Of a DNA stretch of 64,000 bases, positions 59,091 to 64,000 are shown one piece after another. The notes beneath the pieces are model-generated. The model worked only from the letters and a program-made list of their open reading frames with translations. It made no database searches and was not told the origin of the DNA. The stretch is taken from positions 24,645,934 through 24,709,933 of the forward strand of contig CM067298.1 in assembly GCA_034231615.1 (NCBI GenBank), read 5' to 3'. Within the stretch, counting starts at the first letter, position 1. Each line of letters starts with the position of its first letter. This DNA is from Meghimatium bilineatum. Taxonomy: Eukaryota > Mollusca > Gastropoda > Stylommatophora > Philomycidae. The position numbers were made by a program, and so were the translations under genes.

Positions 59091-59226
59091 CTTCATAAAC
59101 CAGTCGTAATCATCGAAAAAATGATCATACATGTAATGAAAACCAGCCATCGTTTTTGCTGTGAGATGTCTGAATCCTTCAGTTATGTTTAAACCAATAG
59201 TTGGAAACTCCTTATTTTCTTCTGAG
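59091..59226 (-). CDS. C1GALT1: C1GALT1-like galactosyltransferase, exon before the DxD exon
   Basis: Acceptor CCTTTATCTGCAG, donor GTAAGA at 59090. 136 bases: one base finishing a serine codon, then 45 codons reading SEENKEFPTIGLNITEGFRH, LTAKTMAGFHYMYDHFFDDY and DWFMK. Family members have SSEENxxFPxVxLxxxEGRxxLxxKTxxAFxYVxxHxxxDADWFxKADDDTY, so the join to ADDDTY at 53898 is exact. It starts in phase 2; the partner exon should end in FMS plus two bases of a serine codon. I searched 59227-64000 for it and saw none. Confidence 0.9.
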
Positions 59227-59329
59227 CTGCAGATAAAGGATGAATAAGTACAAGAATAGTTAATCAGTCAACACAACAATATATATTTCCTGATAAACTG
59301 CGTTCATTTTCGTTTATGGTATATAACAT

Positions 59330-59700
59330 TACAAAATATATCTTGTATGACGACCTGTAATTATAAATATAAAGAGTTTTGCATGATGCCCTGTACTCCT
59401 TATTATGCATATCAGTACTTTTGTATGACAACCTGTAATTTTTATTATAATTCTTACTAATATTATATGATGACCTGTACTCCTTATTATGAATATCACT
59501 AATTTTGCATTACTTTCTGTACTTCTTGTTATAAAAAAAGTCAAATTCTGCATATTTCCAGTTGCAGAGAGGGATATAAGAAAGTTGCAGAGAGGGATTT
59601 TGTAGCTGTTATAACTCCTTGTTTCAGATATCACAAATTTACATGACCCCTGTACTCCTTATTATAAATATCACTAGGATTGTATGACAAAATGCATGTA
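59330..59700. repeat. tandem repeat with ACCTGTACTCCTTATTATGA core, left part
   Basis: Roughly seven degenerate copies of a 43-65 base unit: TATCACTAATTTTGCATGAT, GACCTGTACTCC and TTATTATGAA. It resumes at 61265 after about 1.55 kb of other sequence. A local 25-base duplication (GTTGCAGAGAGGGAT) lies at 59562-59602. Confidence 0.75.
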
Positions 59701-61207
59701 ACCGTGGTCATTCTCCAGACAGGAATAAAGACAGGAATAAGACAAATTAGTGAAATCTCGTGATTTATAGCGAAGTTTAGTACTGGGGAATAGTAGAAAG
59801 TTACACACGATGATAGTCTTATTATTAGCCAAGTGTGTTAGATATATTGACATCTGTTTAGCATAGGTGTGTACTCAAGTTTTGCAGAACACTAGAGTAT
59901 GTCCCAATAATTCAGACAGTAATTCTGGAAGTATATATTAATACTCATAGTTGTTTATTGTTGACAAGCTGTCATAGATAATAGTTAGCAGAGGCGTATA
60001 TTTCATGTGTGTAGAACAGTGGGGACTTTCGTAACGTCTTAAATAGTACTGTAGAATAAGTTAAGGACTGTTAAGGTCTAGTATTAGGGGACAAGTTTTC
60101 AATGGCGGCACCACACATAAGGTAGTCTTATGAAGTAAACTGATAGGAATTTTAGTAGTAAGTGTTTTAGTTGGTATGAGGTGGATTTGTGAGTTATAGT
60201 TTGAGGAAATCTACAGAAGAGTTGTACATATTTGACGTATGAATAATACTCATATGACAACTAACGTATCACAGTAGGAAGTATTTTAAATTGAATGATC
60301 CAAATGGTATACCCCACAGAGGTATAACGTCCTAGTGTTCGGGAGCAGAGTCTCTTATATAATGAAAGTGTCATTTACTCTCCAACGATAGCCTCGTGAT
60401 TAGTCTTTGAGTTAGTTGAAGTAGTAAATATCCTTCCAACGTGAGATAACATACAGAAGAACACTAGTGACGTATTTTCCAACAATGCAAAGAGATAACA
60501 AGGAAGTTTACAAGATTTTTTCTAGCATTTTCTGAAAACCCAACCGGGAAGCATAATCGTCATAAAACCGACTATAGACGAGTATGAGGAGAGACCTCGA
60601 CTTATAAACCTAGACTCCTGAACTTCGATGAAGCCGGGCAATTGAATCATTTAACGTCTAAAGTTGATTGAACATTGGGCATTACCAAAAACATAGACCT
60701 ATCTTAAGAACACAACCCATAGGAACTAGTGTATATAAACAGTCGTATTATAGTAACAAGGGAACTTTACGAACTAAGACAGAAATATAAATTCAATACT
60801 CTTTTCCACCTTCTTAATCATAATAACATTTCGTGAACATTATCCAAAGACATTCGACTTAACTAGGAACAGAGACAATAGTTACTTAGTTTAATGAGTT
60901 TTAGTAAGATTGTTATATTTGGTAGACTAGACGTGAGTGTTAGAATTAGGAGTAAAATAGAGAACTCCCTCATAGACCCACAAACCAAGAGACACCATTG
61001 TGACAAATAAAACTGTAAATAATGAATGTAATGTACTTCAGTTGACGAGTGTGAGGTTTGGTTGTGAATGAGAAATGTAATAACATCCATGATCTTTTTT
61101 TCAAAAGTCGTCTCTGATCACTGAGAGTGTTATGCAATTTAATAGAATAAACTGAAACACAAGAACCTGATGGTACGTAATCGAATTGATGATTTATAAC
61201 ACAAGGC

Positions 61208-61243
<36 letters not shown>

Positions 61244-61264
61244 TATAACTTTGCAAAAATTATT
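59701..61264. other. 1.55 kb of sequence interrupting the tandem repeat
   Basis: No coding motif on either strand. A (TTA)n run at 61208-61240 closes it on the right. It may be an insertion, but I found no target duplication. Confidence 0.4.
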
Positions 61265-61445
61265 CTTTATTTACATGAATCCCGTATTATAAATATCACT
61301 AATTTTGCATGATGACCTGTAATTATTATTATATACAGATTAAATTGTACATGCCGACATGTAAACTGTAACCCGTATTATACATATCCAAAATTGTGCA
61401 TGACGACCTGGAAACCGTGTTATACATATCACAAATTATGACAAT
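61265..61445. repeat. same tandem repeat, right part
   Basis: Three copies: TATTATAAATATCACTAATT, TTGCATGATGACCTG and diverged forms (CATGACGACCTGGAAACCGT). Same orientation as 59330-59700. 61446-62025 holds no feature I can name. Confidence 0.75.
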
Positions 61446-62025
61446 TTATTGAATCCTAAAAAGGGTTGAAATGGTGTATATTATTGAATGTAGTGTACTA
61501 TGATTGTCCCATCTATTCTACGTCTCTCTCAACGAAGCAGACATCACCTGTGGAATACCACTTATAATACATAATACTCTAGCTTCACAGGATAATTCCC
61601 AGAGGTTTATAAAAAATATACTTTTTACCAGAATTTTTAGTGAGATTAGAACCTTCAACCTCTTGATCACACAGAGAAAAATCATAATGCAGCAAACCGG
61701 ATTTGATCCTGGTCCGCTCAGATGGCACCCACACGCCTCGCAACCTGTGTCAATGCCTTTTCCGTATTAGACATCACCGTATCCCTATAAGAAATGCGAT
61801 TTTTGTCAAGACTTTCAGCGTATATATTCTCAAGCTACTATGAATGTAGACCATTCTATCGACACATACAAACAGCAAACCACTCACACTGTATAGGTAT
61901 GTAAATTCCTCGAGAATTACAGACGTTTAGTAAGTATCAAATGGCGTCAATACTTTAATTACTAAATTAGGCATACATGTAAACATTTAAAAAACAACCA
62001 CAAACATAAACAAGGTTGCTTCAGA

Positions 62026-62640
62026 TTTACATCGATGATTTATTAATAAAGAAAAAAACAAAATGTAGCATAATGGATTATACAATAATAGTCTCGTGAA
62101 CGTCTACATAGACAGAATCATAAAAGAAATACAGAATGAGATATAAAACGAAACAACTTAACAAAGAACTAAAAGAGCTGCATTTCGCGGACATTCAAAG
62201 CATCATATATGATGACGAAGAAAAACTACAACCTCCCATCAACTCACTATCAAGAAAATGCATTAAATACAACATGCGGATCTACACACAAAAGACAGAA
62301 ACTATACAAATAACGAGATCAACATAACACTTAAACATCCAAACAGTGAACACAAAAATAGTACAAGTCAAAGAGTTTAAGTACCCAGGAAGTATCTTCA
62401 CAGAAGACGGACGACTTGACAGAGAGATATAAACAAGATGTCAAAAGGCAAATGATGTGATATACCAACTGTCACTGAGAATGATCGAAACTTGTGGAAT
62501 GAAATGTCTAGTGAAGACTATTGGAGTACCCAGACTCTACAAAATGCTCAGTGAAAACATCAGAAAGATAATAGATTTAACATCATGCCTCTAATATATA
62601 GAAAAACAGCAGATAAAATGGTTTGGACATCTTGTGAAGG
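62026..62640 (+). pseudogene. decayed LINE reverse transcriptase, catalytic region to thumb (family B-like)
   Basis: FADIQSIIYDDEEKLQ near 62187 (the FADD catalytic box with the second Asp lost), NMRIYTQKTETIQIT (the LxINxxKTKxM block), VKEFKYPGSIFTEDGRLD near 62365-62415, and QQIKWFGHLVKAND near 62605-62645. Stops between blocks. 62646-63186 holds nothing recognised except a short minus frame. Confidence 0.65.
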
Positions 62641-63186
62641 CAAACGATCAACTTTCCATAAGAGCTTATGTAACCAGGTGAGAATAAGTTAGGAGAGAAG
62701 AAATAAGTATCGGTTTTGACTTTAGATGACTTTTGACTACAGACAATGACGGTCATTAACCCTTCACTGTGCCGAGTAAAAATGTCAAGTAGCAAAAACA
62801 GTGTGGGGAAATGTAAAGGGCTATTGATTTTTTTCATCTAATCAATGTGTCCACTGCATTCTCACGTTAAAGAATTGGGGTGTAGACCTGCTATAATAAT
62901 TACTAATAATTATATGTAAGAGCTAATAATTACTGAACACTCTGATTTATACATTTTCAAGCATAATGCTTTTTTATATTGTGGAGGAGATGTGAAAACC
63001 TTTATAGACATTCGTAAAATACGTCAATTCAACGACGCCGAGTCTTAATGACTAGGAGAGCAGCGGACGTCCATATCACAGGAGTGGATGCACAGCGCCA
63101 TGCTCACGTTGACGAACTGATTCGTGCCATTCGCCGTGTGAAGCAGAAATATATCGTCACAATGCTTAAGATTTCTTGATTCTTGA

Positions 63187-63915
63187 TTAGAAACTGGCTT
63201 CACAGCACGCGGGACATTCCCATAAGTGCTCCGCCCTCCGTTCCAGCAGCCATCTCAGTGTATGTAGACTCATAGTTCCGGTCAGGTGTTGATTGTGTGA
63301 TCCTCGGGACTTTCCAAAAAAATTACGTCTCTTCCCCTCACCTCTGTATACTCCCATTTCTAACATTCTCTGTATGTGTACGTTCTCAACCTCATTGACA
63401 TCATCCGCATCTTGAAATGAATTTATTACTGCCTTTATTAAATCTGCTTTATCTCTTCTCAGCAATGTACCGTCTATCACCGCATTGCCTGCCAATAAGT
63501 CGGCTCTCTCGTTTCTTCTGACCCCAGCATGACCAGGGCAGTATATCCATGTAATGCTCTGGACAACTGAGTTGTTCAATAAGTCCCACCATTCTTTTCT
63601 TATCATGAACTTTTATATCTTGCGCAGCATGCTTTGAGAGTCTGTGAGTATTACCGAGTGTGTTGATGTATCGGTTATCAAACAATTAAGTGCTGCTGTA
63701 GCTTCCTCTATCTTCATCCTCATCCTTGATGTAAAAGTGAAGTGTGCTGAAAATTTCTAAACCAGCCTTACGCCGTTTCTAAAGGCAACAAAACCCCGAC
63801 CGCTTTTATTTGTATTTTTGTTAACTGAGCCATCTGTGTACATAAATATGTCTTGTGGTTTCGAGTGTAGATGGGCGAGTTCATGCACTGTAACCTGAGC
63901 GCTGACACCCGTCCA
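63187..63915 (-). pseudogene. LINE RNase H domain and 3' end (family A)
   Basis: From the right: MYTDGSVNKNTNKSGRG at about 63845-63795, EEATAALNCLITDTSTHSV near 63710-63650, TWIYCPGHAGVRRNERADLL at 63549-63490, then the tail LHTLRWLLERRAEHLWECPA and CCEASF with a stop just before 63190. RNase H acidic residues are present, but a stop follows RNGVRLV near 63760 and the frame shifts near 63630. The 3' tail is AATCAAGAATCAAG. It matches the start of the window in inverted orientation; the RT part continues past the window edge. Confidence 0.8.
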
Positions 63916-64000
63916 TTTTGGACTCTAGTTGTGTTATTACTATAGTCAGTTATTTAATCTCAGTATCTACCTACACCCATGCATTGCCATTTCCTATTTC

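Larger units (their letters stand above)
29670..59226 (-). other. C1GALT1: C1GALT1-like gene, visible span (four 3'-terminal exons)
   Basis: Minus-strand gene model built from four exons: 59226-59091, 53898-53777, 42917-42662 and 29935-29786. The phases agree: exon ends at phase 0, 2 and 0 meet starts at 0, 2 and 0. All splice sites are GT/AG. The joined frame is about 220 codons, the C-terminal 60 percent of a core-1 beta-1,3-galactosyltransferase, which in animals adds galactose to GalNAc-Ser/Thr in the Golgi. The N-terminal cytoplasmic tail, membrane anchor and stem must be coded upstream of 59.2 kb; I found no such exon before 64000. The introns are about 5.2, 10.9 and 12.7 kb. Confidence 0.85.

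Noticed and set aside
59227-64000. 5' exons of the C1GALT1-like gene
   Set aside because: I looked for an exon ending in FMS plus a phase-2 donor and for the KATW/RCN block that precedes it, and saw neither. They are probably beyond the window.

Overview
This is AT-rich, repeat-dense DNA from an animal, almost certainly an invertebrate. There are no operons or bacterial-type genes. Coding sequence is split by spliceosomal introns, and most of the window is non-LTR retrotransposon debris, tandem repeats and giant microsatellites. An arthropod (perhaps a chelicerate) is my best guess, because the DNA transposon at 1-3 kb belongs to a protein family I associate with arthropods. A mollusc or other invertebrate is not excluded.

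The one host gene I can support is a C1GALT1-like core-1 beta-1,3-galactosyltransferase (GT31 family) on the minus strand. Four consecutive C-terminal exons lie at 59226-59091, 53898-53777, 42917-42662 and 29935-29786. All four have GT/AG splice sites, compatible phases and an open reading frame of about 220 codons ending in a stop. Poly(A) signals follow near 29.67 kb. The 5' exons were not found and probably lie beyond 64 kb. The introns (about 5.2, 10.9 and 12.7 kb) are full of repeats.

Layout. 0-30 kb (downstream of the gene): a LINE 3' end and 12-bp minisatellite; a 2.19-kb DNA transposon with terminal inverted repeats and a 10-bp target duplication (1079-3269); two giant tetranucleotide arrays (4.2-4.9 and 6.9-8.15 kb); several minisatellites; a possible Helitron relic (12.5-13.2 kb); triplet repeats (14.5-15 kb); a LINE-tail-derived (TTAG)n array (18.1 kb); a 3.4-kb inverted-repeat structure with a nested LINE (20.3-23.7 kb); and a GC-rich insert inside a minisatellite (24.9-26.2 kb). 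30-42.7 kb (last intron): RNase H-bearing LINE relics, one nested insertion, and a nearly complete LINE with ORF1 and ORF2 (36.74-41.9 kb). 42.9-53.8 kb (middle intron): a second relic of the DNA-transposon family, a LINE with an RNase H deletion, and three related minisatellite arrays split by a LINE; the last array runs up to a splice donor. 53.9-59.1 kb: a LINE with an open 620-codon reverse transcriptase frame, then LINE fragments. 59.2-64 kb: a split minisatellite and LINE pieces; the last is the same family as at position 1 but inverted.

Nothing here forms a pathway. The biology is one glycosyltransferase gene stretched over at least 29 kb by mobile DNA. The most interesting structures are how that DNA meets the exons, and the DNA transposon, which I could not place in a known superfamily. 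No searches could be run: family names rest on recognisable motifs, and copy numbers and periods were counted by eye.
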